From: Prunella strophiata
Taxonomy: Eukaryota; Chordata; Aves; Passeriformes; Prunellidae
Direction: 5' to 3'
DNA: 64,000 nucleotides
Assembly: GCA_036583965.1 (NCBI GenBank)
Contig: JAZBQD010000034.1
Span: 1-64,000 of the forward strand
The notes beneath the pieces are model-generated. The model was given only the letters and a program-made list of their open reading frames with translations. It had not been told where the DNA came from and ran no database searches. The translations under genes were made by a program, and so were the position numbers. Every line of letters starts with the position of its first letter. Position 1 is the first letter of the stretch. Shown here piece by piece: positions 46,442 to 58,955 of this stretch.

Positions 46442-47862
46442 CTACAAAAACAAAACAAAAGGTATTCATTTGAAGCTCATCAGAAGCAAGTTGCAAGTTG
46501 CACGTGAAAATATATCTGTGTGTGCTGGCTTGGCTGGAGTTCATAGCTGATCCATCCTGCTGTGATGAACTGTGCCCACCCTGAATCTCTGGCTGCACCT
46601 GGAGAAGAGCTGCCATAGTGAGTAAATTCAGGAAAGCATTTTTTGTTGTTTTTGCTGGTTTTGCTGTTGTTTTTTATGCATTCTGTGATTTTCAGTTAAG
46701 ATTCTGATCTCCCCATCTGTAACCAGCTTCATGTTATTCAAGAAAGAAATATTGCTATGGATTTTAAAATCTGGTAGTAAATACCTGGAATGCAGTACAC
46801 TTCATGTCTCAGAAATATTTTGACTGATTTCATTCAATAAGCCTCAGAACTCAGATCTGTTTTCCCCACTTGTCTTCTTCTTTATTACATGGGCCTCTTG
46901 CATAAATAAGTAGCACGATTTTTTCTGGAAAAAGTTAATTTTTGCTGTTGCTTATCAATTTTTCTCAAGAGTTACTTTTCTATTATTGATAACACATTAA
47001 ATTTTGCTCACAGAAGTACACATTGTTGGCAAAAGAAGTTGAGAAACAGTCTCACTCCAGTTCTTATGAAACTACTCTTGATACATGTATCCATGTTTTG
47101 TAATGTAATCTGGAGGCAGAAAAATAAATGTGTGAATTACTCTGTTTTAAAGAGAATGTATTTCAAATAGTTTTGAGATTAAATGTGCCCTAGCAAGAAG
47201 AATGAGGTGGATGTCCTTGCTTTCTCTGTCATAATCTCAAAATATGAACAAGTGCACTGCACTCCTTGTCTCGTTACTTTGATATTTTGCAAATTGATTT
47301 TGTGTGAAGGCAGAACTTGCAAAATTAAATAAAAGGGTGGGCATTCGTAACTCCTTCAGTGTTCATTATGTTCTGTAATATTTGGTGTGGCAACCTGGGT
47401 TGGTGACGGTGCTTGTTTTTTATGATAATTTGGAAGTAAGATACAGATTCTTGAGTGAACAATTTTACCATGACTTCTGTTGCTCAAGTTTTATTAAACA
47501 AGACTCTCTCCTGCCCATGAAAGAGCTTTTTTTAACTGTTTATATTTATGCAAGACTAGGCTTTTATTGTCAAGCTTTGATAAGCATGGTTGGCTTTTTG
47601 ATTCTACAGCAAATATTTTGATTTAGTCTGTTTTGTTTAGCCCCGAGGAGAATAATTTCCTCTTTTTTGTGCTTACTTGTGCCTGATGAATTCTTGGCAC
47701 ACTTTTTTCCTCTTCTGTTTTAAATCCTTATGAGAGCTTTTTGAGAGCACTTTGTCTATTGTACAATGTACTTATGTATATTTTATCACTGTTTTAATTA
47801 TTGTATATGATGCTAACAGGAAAAAGAATAGCTTTGTTTCATAAACAAATGGCTCTTATTAC
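46442..47862 (-). other. KCNMB1 intron between coding exons 1 and 2
   Basis: 1421 bp, GTAATA donor and TTTTTGTAG acceptor on the minus strand. No other feature is seen. Confidence 0.85.
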
Positions 47863-47999
47863 CTCTTAGCGTAAAATGGCACAATGGTGATCCCAATAAA
47901 AAAGTACATCATCATGGAGCATGCAACCATTCCCAGTCCCAGGCAGAGGGCTCTTGTCTCCCCTCGCTTTTGTGCAGTCACCAACTTCTTTCCCAGCAT
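47863..47999 (-). CDS. KCNMB1: KCNMB1, first coding exon (N-terminus and TM1)
   Basis: The ATG at 47999-47997 (A at -3) starts MLGKKLVTAQKRGETRALCL. 45 codons and two bases of a Ser codon run to the donor AGAG|GTAATA. The residues after RGETRA form TM1 (about 17-41), ending PFYAK. The three exons join in frame to 200 residues with two membrane spans, cytoplasmic ends and a loop of about 120 residues containing five cysteines. The human protein is 191 residues. Beta-1 raises the calcium sensitivity of the BK (KCNMA1) channel, chiefly in smooth muscle. A possible acceptor (ACACCAAAAAG) about 37 nt upstream of the ATG suggests a separate untranslated exon farther right. No damage is seen, so the gene looks intact. 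Confidence 0.95.
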
Positions 48000-50900
48000 G
48001 ATTTAGAGTTGTGACACTTGAACAACCTCTTTTTGGTGTAAAATAAAATACAGAAGAGAAAAGGAAAATATGACAATTATTGTAGTTATGTAACAAGTTT
48101 CTGAAATATAATATAATCGGTGGCAGAACAGCCCCATTTTTGCAAAAACTAGAACTAAAAAAAAAAAAATCCAACCAAACTTGCTGTGTTTTTTGTTATC
48201 GTTAGACTCTTCTTTTACTTTTTAAATTTACCATGTAGTTCCTTAAGAAGTGTGTGTGTTTGTAAGCCAGGAGACTAGGTAGGAAAGCCTGGTAACTTCT
48301 GGGGAAAATTCTGTTAACATTCCAATTGTCCTCAGACTTAATTTAGTCTGTTTTATGTTGCTGCTTCTCTGAAGTTAGAGTTGTTTTGCTGTATATTGGT
48401 AATATACAGCACATAGGCTGCATGAAGGGAAAACGTTCCCAGAGTAGAAACCTTTTTACATTATGCCTTTTCTTCTGGAGTAGTTTGAAATGGTGTTGTC
48501 TTATTTCAGAAGAACTGAAATAATTAAAAAATTAGCATTTGAGATTTCTGACTTCTGCATGTTTGCTTGGCCTTGTCAATTCAGAGGTGCTCCAAACCTG
48601 CTGTCCAAGGAGTGTTGGTGTAGCTCTGGGGAACTAAATCTTAGGCAGAGCTGTCTGAACCTGAGCTCAGAACTGACTGGCATTAGCCCCTCCACTCCCT
48701 TGACAAAAAGCATTTTAAATGATCCACCATAAATGATCCACAATGTTTTGTTGAAGAGAATCTGAAAATTATTGCCATGAGTCCATATGCCATTGAATCA
48801 TTGTGAGTGACATATAGGTTGCTATAGAAATAGTCCAGGACTTTCACTGCAAGTTCAACGCATCGCCAGTATCTGCTGAACTTACAGCTGTGGTTGCTGG
48901 TATGTGGGGTTTTGTTTTTTCATGAAAACATGGCAAAAGCTGTTTTTATGGAAATGACAAGACTGGCAATATTTATGTGTGCTTTTTGGAGATAACAGAA
49001 AAGCAGAGCAAAAGGAGAAAAAAAAAATACATTCATGCCAAATTAGTTTTCGTTTCTGTTCTGCACAAGGCAGTAGTGGTGCATAGCTTTAGGCAGTGCT
49101 TTTTCAGGTTTCAGGTGTGTGCAACTTTTCAGTGTTTATCCATCCTGGCTGGTCTTCAGGATGGCATAGCTCCTGCCTAAATCCGCTTGTGTTCAGACTT
49201 AGATTTATATACAGTGTAAGACAAGCACAAACCAAAGCTGGCAAATAGGCTCTTCAGGTTATCTGTGAGCAGATGTTCTCCAGCTGCTACAGGCTGGCAA
49301 AGCTGTGATGTGACTGCAAGTAGGGGACCATGCTGAATTTGGTGAAAGATGAGATAGCACTCAAAGCTATGAGCATCAGCTCTTAAAGGAATGAATGGAA
49401 ATATATTCTGAATGTTCTTTCCTTTCCTGCTGTTTCTGGTTTTCCCTGGTAAAAGTGCCTCATTTTGACTGTTTAATGATCAAAGGAAAAAGGTATTTAA
49501 AAATTAACATGCTGCTGTTTTTAGACTGCTATAACACCTGAATGTTAGTTCTCTTAGCAATAAAAATATAGATGTCTGTGGACAGTAAAACACCTTTGGT
49601 CATTTACCAGAACTTGTGGTTAGTTGTAGATTTTAAGAATATATTTTGAAGTTGGTAGTATTTGATATCATTAAAGTGGAAGGCTGTTTTTAGGTGTCCC
49701 TAGAAACTAAATGAGTTATTTTTAGATAGAATACTGAATTTTGTCCACTTTCGTATTTAAGTCCACTTTAAATAAAACATCCACATCCACTGTGAATTTT
49801 GCATACAGCATTTTGAGAGGAATTGTTTTTCTGATGATCATGTATAATTCACTGGCACTGTAAGAAGCATCTCAATTTGAAAATTGCCATAGATGAACTT
49901 TCCTTGTTTACTGACATTTGAGTTTAATACAGAGGGTGAACTAATGCCTTTAAGTAAGGTTGTACTGTGTTTTGCTTGGTCAGTGGGGCCAAAAATAGAA
50001 CGTGTGGTATCAAATGCTCCCAGCACACTCGTGCTGCGCCTGCATATTCACGTGTAACTATGTGGAGAGGTGTGTGCAGCAAGAAAACTTGTACAGTAAG
50101 TACCAGTGACTGTTCCTTGGCACCTTCCATCATTTCTTTTATCTTGGAAAACAGGAAATAAAAAACTTAAAGAATTCCAAAGTACTTAGAATATCAGAAC
50201 ACTGTGCAACACAGTAGCTTAATATCAATTGTTATTGAACTGGCTCTCCTTGACATAATTGGCAGCTTGGTCAGAGGAGGGAAGTGGAACAAAGGAACAT
50301 TATCAGGCCTGGAGCACAGGCCCTGAGACCAAATGGTATTGGAGTAACAGGTCCTTATAGCATGGTGGGGAGATAATGATAGATGAGTGAAAACCTGTGT
50401 AATTAATAAGAAATTCTTACATACAGTAACAATGACTAATCTTTAATTTTCTGTGAGAAATTGAAAAAATGAAAGGCTGGTACTACCACTGTGACTTGTG
50501 GAAAATTTCTAGTGTCCTAGAGCTGTTAACATATTGAATTTTGATGAACCATAATATTTACGGAGCTGTCCCATTTACACTGAGAAACAGTGGGTTAATC
50601 AACCCCCTTGTTACATGGAAAACAAGAACTGTGGGACTATTAACCAAAGAATTAATAAGAAATCTAATTACCCCAAAAGTCTGCTTGAATGCCAGCCACA
50701 CATGCAGCAGATGTACCACTAAACTCATCCTCCTAATAATCTAAAACTAGCAGACCATCTCTTTAAGACACAAAAAGAACTTGTATGTGCAAATAGGAAA
50801 TTCTTCTTAACTGGCCCAGAGGTTAAATGCAGTGTTGTTCCCCATCCTGACACCAGACAGACTGCCTGACCCTGGCTCTCTGCAAAGGCTGCTAAGTGAT

Positions 50901-52012
50901 GCTGTTTGCCTTTGTGCCCCCAGTTCAGATAACTGCTTCACCCCAAAAGGGATAAGGACATGTAAATTATGCAGAGAATGTTAACAAGAAAGATTAATCT
51001 AAAAATATCACCTGAATGGCTTCTATAGACATAACCAGCTAGGTATTCAGGCAATGTAAAACAGGGGTGCTTACATCATTGTTGTGTTGCTGTAGCAAAT
51101 TAGCTGTAAATGTGGTCCCTAAAGCTGAAATACACATTTTCTAGTGCATTTTTTTCTGCTTTCAAATGTAGAAGACCAGAATAATCTGTAACAGTATTTC
51201 ATGCATGTACAGACAAATTTAAGAGGAAACACAGGACTGCAAAGGAAACCCATGTGCTTTTTTTTTTCCCCTTTTTTTTTTTTTTTTTTTCCTTTTTCTT
51301 TCTTACATAAACATTCCTATGTACTACTGGTGAAAATACTTAATTTTCTGGCTCTCAAGACAAAGCAAAGTTGCATATATAGAAAAACTTCTTTACTTGG
51401 AATTTTTTCATTGTTTTAAAGCTTATTTTTTTTTCTGATTTAAAGTATCTTCTGTCTCCTTGCTCTTCTATGTATATTAGAAGGAGCATTGAAATAGCTG
51501 GTTTAGTGTTTCCTCTGACAAAACCATTAAATCTTTTAAAATTAAACACTGCAGAAGACTTGATTGGCCCAGGAAGTCTGAGTAAAATTGAATTGGAAGA
51601 TGTTGAAGTGTACAAAGCAAGGATTAGTCTAGCCTTCAAGAGAAAATGTAAATATATTTTTGTACTGCAGATTTTATGCTGTGGTTCCATATCTATTAGG
51701 AATGTATAAACTGCAAATGTTTTGATAATGTTCCCTCTGCCTAATCTTCTTCAATCCAGTTAAATTATACAGTACATTAGATGTGCATTTTTGATGTATA
51801 ATAATTGCATTCATAGCTGCTAGTGATAATCTTAGGGATGCCATCTGCTCAGGTTTCAAATAGTCCCCTGTTTTAATTAGAGAGATATTTGATCCTTGGC
51901 AGGAAGTCTCTGCCTTCTCCTATGCTCCCATCTTTTGAGGAGTTTCCAGTGGTGTGACTTTAGATGGGACCTCTCTCTCAAGCTATTCCAGACTGCTCTT
52001 GATTTGGGTAGG
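48000..52012 (+). other. KCNIP1 intron and KCNMB1 upstream region
   Basis: Should contain KCNMB1 5' UTR exon(s) and promoter on the minus strand, but I cannot place them from sequence alone. T-rich low complexity lies at 51258-51303. The plus-strand frame at 51470-51709 is not recognised and has no splice context. Confidence 0.5.
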
Positions 52013-52668
52013 TGTCCTGGTTTAGGGCAAATTTGGCAGAGAACCTCCAAAGGGAGCCCCTCCAGAAAGCAGACTCCCACGGCCCCTCCCCCCAACCGGT
52101 TGGGGAAGGATTCCTCGGAGAGAGAAGTGGAAAGAACCTGTTTATTTAACAGGCACAGCACCCCCCAGCACACAAAATGAACAATACTGGATGACAACAC
52201 TCTTTCACTGCTCTGAAAAAAGATGACAAATTCAGAAAGTCTTTCCTGGGGGTGGTCGCTCTGCTATCGGTCCTTCTAGTGCTAGGGTTGGCTACTGCAG
52301 GCCACAAGGTGTAAACTCTCGGTGTTTCCCAGGTCCCAGTCTGGAGCAGGTTCGAATGGTTCCAAGAAAGGGAAAGAAAAAAAAACAGTCCAGGAAAAAA
52401 TCGGACTGCCTAGGTAAACTAACTAATAAGCAAAAGCAAGGAGCAAGAGCAAAGCAGAAGCAGGAGCAAAGCAAAAGCCAGAGCAAAAGCAAAAGCAGCA
52501 CTGTGTACTTTACTGTCTGTGTCCCGTCAGCTGTGGGGAAGCAGGATGATAACAAGACAAAACAAAACTTCACTTTTCAGAGCCAGTCTTGAAGCCACAG
52601 AACATAATATCCAGCATAAACAGAACAGACGATTGGGGATACAAGCATCATAATGTCACCCCAGGACA
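52013..52668 (-). mobile_element. Endogenous retrovirus solo LTR, reverse orientation, 656 bp
   Basis: It runs from TGTCCTGGTTTAGGGC to CACCCCAGGACA on the + strand. On the minus strand it starts TGTCCTGGGGTGACATTATG and carries AATAAA within GTTAAATAAACAGG. An AG/CA-rich repeat patch (about 52430-52500, units like AGCAAAAGC) lies in U3. The flanks GTAGG and GTAAG match at 4 of 5 positions, a possible decayed target duplication. Confidence 0.85.
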
Positions 52669-55600
52669 GTAAGGTATGAGTAGCACTGATGAATTTACCT
52701 CGCTTGCAGAAGAAAGGCTGCTAAATCCCTCTACTGAATTTAAGTTGGGAATAAATATTAACAGTGAGACAGTGTTGCGTTTTTTTGGTTTGGTTTTTCT
52801 TTAAGCTGATTTATCCCACACTACATGGTGAATCTTCAGTGAATATGTATGTATTGCTTTCAGATGAACATTATGTTCTAATACAGCATCATAGAAAGAA
52901 AAGTGATGCAAGTCACCCACATCTCTAAAGTGATGAGGACTTTTTAAACAGGCCTGTATCTGTTGGCCTCTACTGCTTCTGCATGCAAAGCAGCCATTTA
53001 TTTTTCCTGTCAAATGTCAACTTAATGCCACCTTGTTTTATTCTCAAAACACCTTGTATAGACAAAATAAAAATTGCCAGCTTTGTTGGATTTGTAACTT
53101 GGTGACAGTTTATTGGCCAAATGCTTTTTGTGAGAACCAGTAGGCAAAAGTTTTAGATTTATAAATATGAACTCTGTACTGGCTATGTTACTGGAACAGC
53201 ACTCATATTTACATACTTAGGACTCTCTCTAGGTAGAGTTAGTTGGATCATTCGCACTTGCTTATCTGTGTTTCCATGGGTACTTCAACACTGCTTAGAC
53301 TCTTCCTTTCTGTTTCATTCCTATGCTTATCATTTTCTCATCTGCTGCCCCACCACTTAAAACAGGCTGTAGTCAAAACTCCATTTCTGTTAGCACTTTC
53401 TTTCCCTTTCCCCAGTCTCTAGCAGTTACAGGCATTTCTTGCTGGCACAGGGGAAGTGCTGCAGACGGGGAACACCAGTTTTTTCATTACTTAATAAGCT
53501 TTCTGTGTGTCTGGGACCACAAATATTGTATGTTACAGAAAAAAAACTTTTCCTCGATGGAAAAGTACACAGAAAAATTTCTCATGTAGTTGTGTTGGAA
53601 ACCTGAAACAGCTATATTTTGACTGTGTAACATGATACGACTGTTTATTTTATGAAATATGCTGTATAATTTTGCTTTATTACTGAACTGTTTACCAGAT
53701 GTGCCACTAGAGTGAATTAAATAAGTTAGGTTTTAATTGCCTAAAAACATGCAGTTGTTTAAGACTAATTCTATTAGCTTTTAAACATGGTGGTTCATAA
53801 AAAAAGAAAAAATGGGAGAAAAAAAGAAGTTACTTGTTTAGTTCAGCTGTTCTGAAATCTTTCTGGAGTACTTTTTCATTTGATTCTGTGCTGTAGAGGG
53901 CTGCACAGAAGGAATCAATTTAAGAGCAGATTTTTGGGAAGCCTTCAAGAGTTCATGTGCCTGGTTCCTCTCTAACTTAGGGGTAGGTAAGCACAACCTC
54001 TAGAATAATGCTGAACACCCAAAGCCATGAAACTTCTAAGAGCAAAAGTGCATTTACCATTAAAATGAATGAGAGCTATGGTCTTATATGAGCTACAGGC
54101 TCTTAATTTGTGAAAATACTATTGTCACCTTTATTAACAGTTGTGAAGAATGACCAGATTGCATCCAGTTACAAAAGAGAGAACACAGTCTGCATGCTAC
54201 AGAAAAGTTATCTGCCCTGTCCTCCATACTGCTGCAGATATAGAAAGCCTTTTGCTTCCCAAAACACTGTACTTTTAAAACACAAAGCTATCACATGCTC
54301 CCACGGAAGAAGAGTTGTTTAGAAATATACTCACAATTTTTGATGAAATGCTGCTTTCTCTGATGAAAAAAATCTGTTACATGACAGACTTGGGGAGTAG
54401 TGGAGCTCAGAGCTGAAAAGGATTTTTATTATTTTTTTTCCTTTCCTGTATGTCTCTGGGTTTGCTTTGCTGTGGCTGAACTCCTAACTTAATTCCCCTA
54501 TTACAAAGCTCTTTGTAACCATAAATGGTAAGGTATGAAAGAGCACTGTCCTTTTGGAAATTAATTGCTGGAAACCAGGAAGTCACAATACTAGGACTGA
54601 GCTTTCTCATACACTAGAGCCCCTTTACGATGCATTCTAGCGGATTTGTGTTAAGCTATGGACCTCCTCCATTTGTACAGCTCTTTTAGTTTAGAAATCT
54701 GACAGATCTTTTGGGTAACATTTAAGGAATTGAACTGTATTGATGACCAGTGGTATTGATTCTTAATAACCTGAGCCATTACCAGCTGTGTGGGAATGCT
54801 TTATTGCCACTATTTTCAGTGAGTTTGGATGCAACAGGTGCTACAATTCTGACTGTACATCAGAGCCTTATAGATAAGACCATCCATCATGCCATAGGTG
54901 CATTAGTGTCTAGCATATTTCTCTAGCCAAAAAGCCAAGCCTATTTCTGGGACATATAAACAGATAACTCCTCGCACAGAGCTCCAGAAAAGAGTTTTTT
55001 GGGTTTTTTTGGTTGTTGGGTTTTTTTTGTTTGTTTGTTTGTTTTGGGGGGGGGGGGTTTGTATGTGGTTGGTTTTTTTTGTTTGTTTGTTTGGTTTGTT
55101 GGTTTTTTTTTTTTCTTTTTTTCTTTTTTTTTTTTTTTGGAAACTCTATTATTGGGAGTCTAAAGGAATTTAAATTAGTTAATCCAGCAGAATCATTAGG
55201 AGAGAACTATAAGCAAGGGTACGGTAATTGCCCCTCCCTCCCAGCTTCAGGTATCTCATAATTAGCTGTTTCAATTTAAGCTGTTCTTCTAAACTTGCTT
55301 TTGATAAAAGATTTGAAGTTGACAAGCTCAGAATGTTCATGCTGTCTAAAGATAGCAGATTAATCTCCTTCAGTAGGACCCTTCTGTATTATTACAGATG
55401 CAGAAGAGAGCACACAAAGCTAACCTGCATTTAGATAACTGTCTGGTAGACATTTACTGCTAAGTAAGAGGAAGTCTGCTACTATCATCTAGATTGGAAA
55501 GACTTATGATCATAGTAATTTTATGATACTTAAGAAGTAATGTAGAGAAATTTTAAAAATTACATTTGAAGTTTGCAAAAAAGAGACTTAAGAATAAAAG

Positions 55601-56291
55601 TTATTTCTGGATAGAACAGGATCTGGTTGAATGGAGTTTTTATCATTTTTAATGCTTAGTAATCAAGACTGGATATTTCAAAGATGCAGTCTCTGCTGGC
55701 TCAAGGAATAGTCAGGCTTTTAATGAGGAATTCATTGTAAGGGACTTTTGGGTTCTGTGATTCAGGGTTCAAAGTAGAATACAAGGTAAGCCATGCTGAA
55801 TGAAATTCATGAGTCTTCATGAAGGTTTGTCCTTAGTCTCCTCTCTGTGTACGCCTTAACCCCAATGGCCAAAATAGATTTCATTTCAGCAATAATATCC
55901 CATAGTTCTTTTAAAAAAGAGCAATGCCTCAACTTAGAAGATCTTGACATATCTATAAATTACTGAAGTAGCTGCACTCAAAATTGCCAGCCTCCAGAAC
56001 TGCAAATAGCTATCTGACAAATTAAAGGGAAATAAGATACATTTCTGGGGATGTATTTTCCCTGTAGAGTGATAACAGAAGAAAAATCACGTGAGAGAAG
56101 GTACGTGGCTCTGAAAGAGACATTGTGTAAACATATGCATACAAGGATTGTAGCTTTTGCTTTGTAAATAAAAGTATAAGGAGACTGTAAACATTTCAGC
56201 AATTGTTGTATTGCACTAAGTAGTTTTTTAGTTGGTAATTGTTTTTGCACTGGGTGTTTGGATCATGTGCACTGTTCTATAATCTGTATCC
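52669..56291 (+). other. KCNIP1 intron, single-copy
   Basis: Noncoding, AT-rich. T/G low complexity at 54993-55139 includes a G12-13 run near 55045. No exon was recognised. Confidence 0.55.
54993..55139 (+). repeat. T/G-rich low-complexity DNA with long G run
   Basis: Runs of T, (GTTT)n and an uninterrupted stretch of about 13 G. It creates a spurious hydrophobic frame. Confidence 0.93.
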
Positions 56292-56638
56292 TGTCATATC
56301 ACATGGTTTGTCCCATTCCTCCCCTTTTCCCCCCCAGGCCCTGGTGGGCAGTGCTTAATCCCGGGTTCACCCCTCCCCTCACCCCTTCCCCCATTGGCTG
56401 TGGTCCCCTTCCTCTGCCCCCCTTCCCCTGACCTTAAAACCCCCTGGACAGGTGAACTCGTTCTCTTTTTTCACCTGGGAAGCCCAATGGACTACCTGGT
56501 GGCTCTTACCAAGGAAATAAAGTAGGACTTCGTTCCCAAGAGGGCAAGAGCGCCTTTCATCTCTTACTTTTGTCCTATGTGAGATTGACCAGGTCTAAGG
56601 TCCAGAGCTAGCCGAATTGGACTGGACCAGGCCTCACA
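56292..56638 (+). mobile_element. Probable endogenous retrovirus LTR, forward, about 350 bp
   Basis: It begins TGTCATATCACATGG and ends AGGCCTCACA. A C-rich U3 leads to CCTTAAAACCCCC (TATA-like, about 56430) and then GGAAATAAAGTAGG (polyadenylation signal, about 56514). The spacing and CG contrast with the flanks support an LTR. No duplication of the flanks is found. Confidence 0.55.
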
Positions 56639-58259
56639 AGTCAAACTCACAAGCAGTGGCAGGGAACAAGAGCTTCTGGTGTTTATTTGCTGTACTGCTC
56701 TGCAGTGAGTACTTGCTGTTGTCCTTTGGGCACCATCTCTATCGCAGAGTGCTTTGTTCCAGCCCCTTCTGCTCCTCGTGGCTGGCTGTTGCAGGGGCAT
56801 ATTAGTCCAGAGAGTACTTAACCCTCCCAAGGAATCCATCTGACTTTGCTGGGATGCTGAAATTTCAAGAAAGTCTGTTTTGACCCCACATGCTACTGAA
56901 CAATTTGTTCTTGTAATGTCACATGAATCAAACTTATTCAGTGTTTGCAAATGACCTGTTCCACATTAGGCTGCCCTGTGTAACAGAGAGTTCTTGCTGG
57001 AAATCTGAGTCAGATTATATAAATAATGTCTGCAGTCAAACAGAAGTTATGTGAATTTGCAAACTCTGAACTCCTTTTTAACTCTAATGTAAAAAACAGT
57101 TCAGATGTTAGAAGCAGGGAAAAGGAAAAAATAAAGGAGCTGTATCTTCAGTTGCTCAGAAGTCCTTATTCAGTTCTTTTAAGCTGATCATCTGTAAGGG
57201 TTGTTTTCACATTAGGGCGTAAGAAAAATTCACTGGCTATGAGATAGAGACAATTTAATAAGTATTGTCATTTTATTTCCAGGACTCTCTAATGCTTCTA
57301 AAGAATCACTAAGTGTGAAATGAGCACAGTTGTTTGGGTCTTCAGAGAACCCTGCAAAGTGATTAGCTCTCCCTTCCTGACTGAAAAATATTCATAGTGT
57401 AATACATTGTCATATTTAATGGCACTCATAACAACAAGCTGTGGCTCTTGAACAAGGAACAGTCACATATTGAAAATTGTACGAGTCAGGAGCACAAGGT
57501 GCTAAATGTTGGCATGCCTACATCAAACACAGGCAAAACTTGAAACTTGAGGACTGGCTGCTTCCTTTAAAGTAGCTACATTAACAAACTGTCTGCTGGA
57601 TTTGCTGTTAACTCACCAATTTTGTGAGGGTTGAGAGTGTCCTCAAAACGTTTTTACACAGATACTTTACCATGAATTTTGAATGGTTTGTTCAGCTTCC
57701 AGCTTCACAGCATGGTGGTTGTGAAGTTCTGATGACTCCCTGAGTGGAAGGTAGTGGAAGGCTGTACTGTGGTGAGCCTCCCTTAGACAAGTCATACCTG
57801 CAGTAAAGCAAAATTGCTGTTGTTCCTCTTCAAAATCACTGAGAACTGTCTTAGTTATTCTGTCTAGAAACTGAAGTTAGAGAGGATTTTTAACTGTTTG
57901 CGGCATCCGACTGTCAGAAGGGACATACTGCTTTCAGAGAAAAGGGACATGGTTTTCACTCAGAGAGTAAGTGCATATGTGCTTTCTCAGTCTGGATCTT
58001 GTATGTGTAATCAGTTAGTTCTTAATATTATTATTCCAGGCAGAGGAGCCCTCAATGTTTTTAAAAAAAAAAAAAAAATCTAACCACCACCACAAAAAAA
58101 CCCAACCTACAATACTCATAAAACCAAACAAACTCACAACACAAAGTGAATTTAGAACTGTGGATTTAGAAGTATTATGCAATATTATTCTTTATCCTTG
58201 CTTTATTAGATGGGCACAAGGTGATAACTCCTTTGCCTAGCAAGGGAGAGGTGAGCAGT
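56639..58259 (+). other. KCNIP1 intron, noncoding
   Basis: Nothing recognised except an A run at 58062-58078. Confidence 0.5.
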
Positions 58260-58565
58260 TGTAAGAAACGACGCTTACTTTTAAAATTTCAAAGATTTAT
58301 TAAACCTTAACAAATACAGCAAATCACTGAATAAGGAAAAATTTACAGTGCTGAGACCATGGAACTAAACCACCATGTGCTCGTCTTCAAAATGGATGCT
58401 CTGCCTTTTGTACCCTGGCCCCTCCTAAAGTCTGACAGCCAACTCCTTCTCTGCCGTCCATTGGTGCAGATCACTTTCTTGCAACTTCAGTGGAGGTCAG
58501 GTGTTGCCATGCCGCGCCTCCTAATAACAAGCCTGCCCTTCCCCCAAGTGCCCCGACTACCAAGG
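58260..58565 (-). mobile_element. Possible older LTR, reverse orientation, interrupted by a later LTR
   Basis: The + strand begins TGTAAGAAACGACGC and contains AGATTTATTAAACC, an AATAAA on the minus strand, with TTTTGTACCCTGGCC as a reversed TATA-like box. Its right part abuts the target site of the 58566-59947 LTR and probably resumes after it at 59953. Limits are uncertain. Confidence 0.45.
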
Positions 58566-58873
58566 TGTCCTGGGTTGACAAGGAAGTGAGTTTTTCAGGA
58601 AGTTGTAGCCAAACCAATCAGTGGTCAGATTTGAAAATTGGCACCTGGTGTGGCCACTGAAGACATGGATACACCTCTGAGAACACAGGGGATTAAAAAG
58701 TGGAGAACTCCCAGAAGACTTTCTCTTGGTTCCGGTTGTGAAAGAAGTGAGATGTCCTCTACCCAGCTGCAGGCTGGGTGGGGGAGGGGAAGCCATGTGG
58801 CCTGGGTTGAGGTCGGCAGGAGCCCCTGCATCATGGAGGAGTGGAGGAACCCTGAGAGGCATTGGGCAGCAAC

Positions 58874-58906
<33 letters not shown>

Positions 58907-58909
58907 CCC

Positions 58910-58955
<46 letters not shown>

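Noticed and set aside
51470..51709. 79-codon frame with IELEDVEVYKARISLAFK
   Set aside because: No recognisable family and no acceptor or donor in phase; not enough to call an exon.
55013..55261. 82-codon Phe/Gly-rich frame
   Set aside because: Translation of T and G runs.
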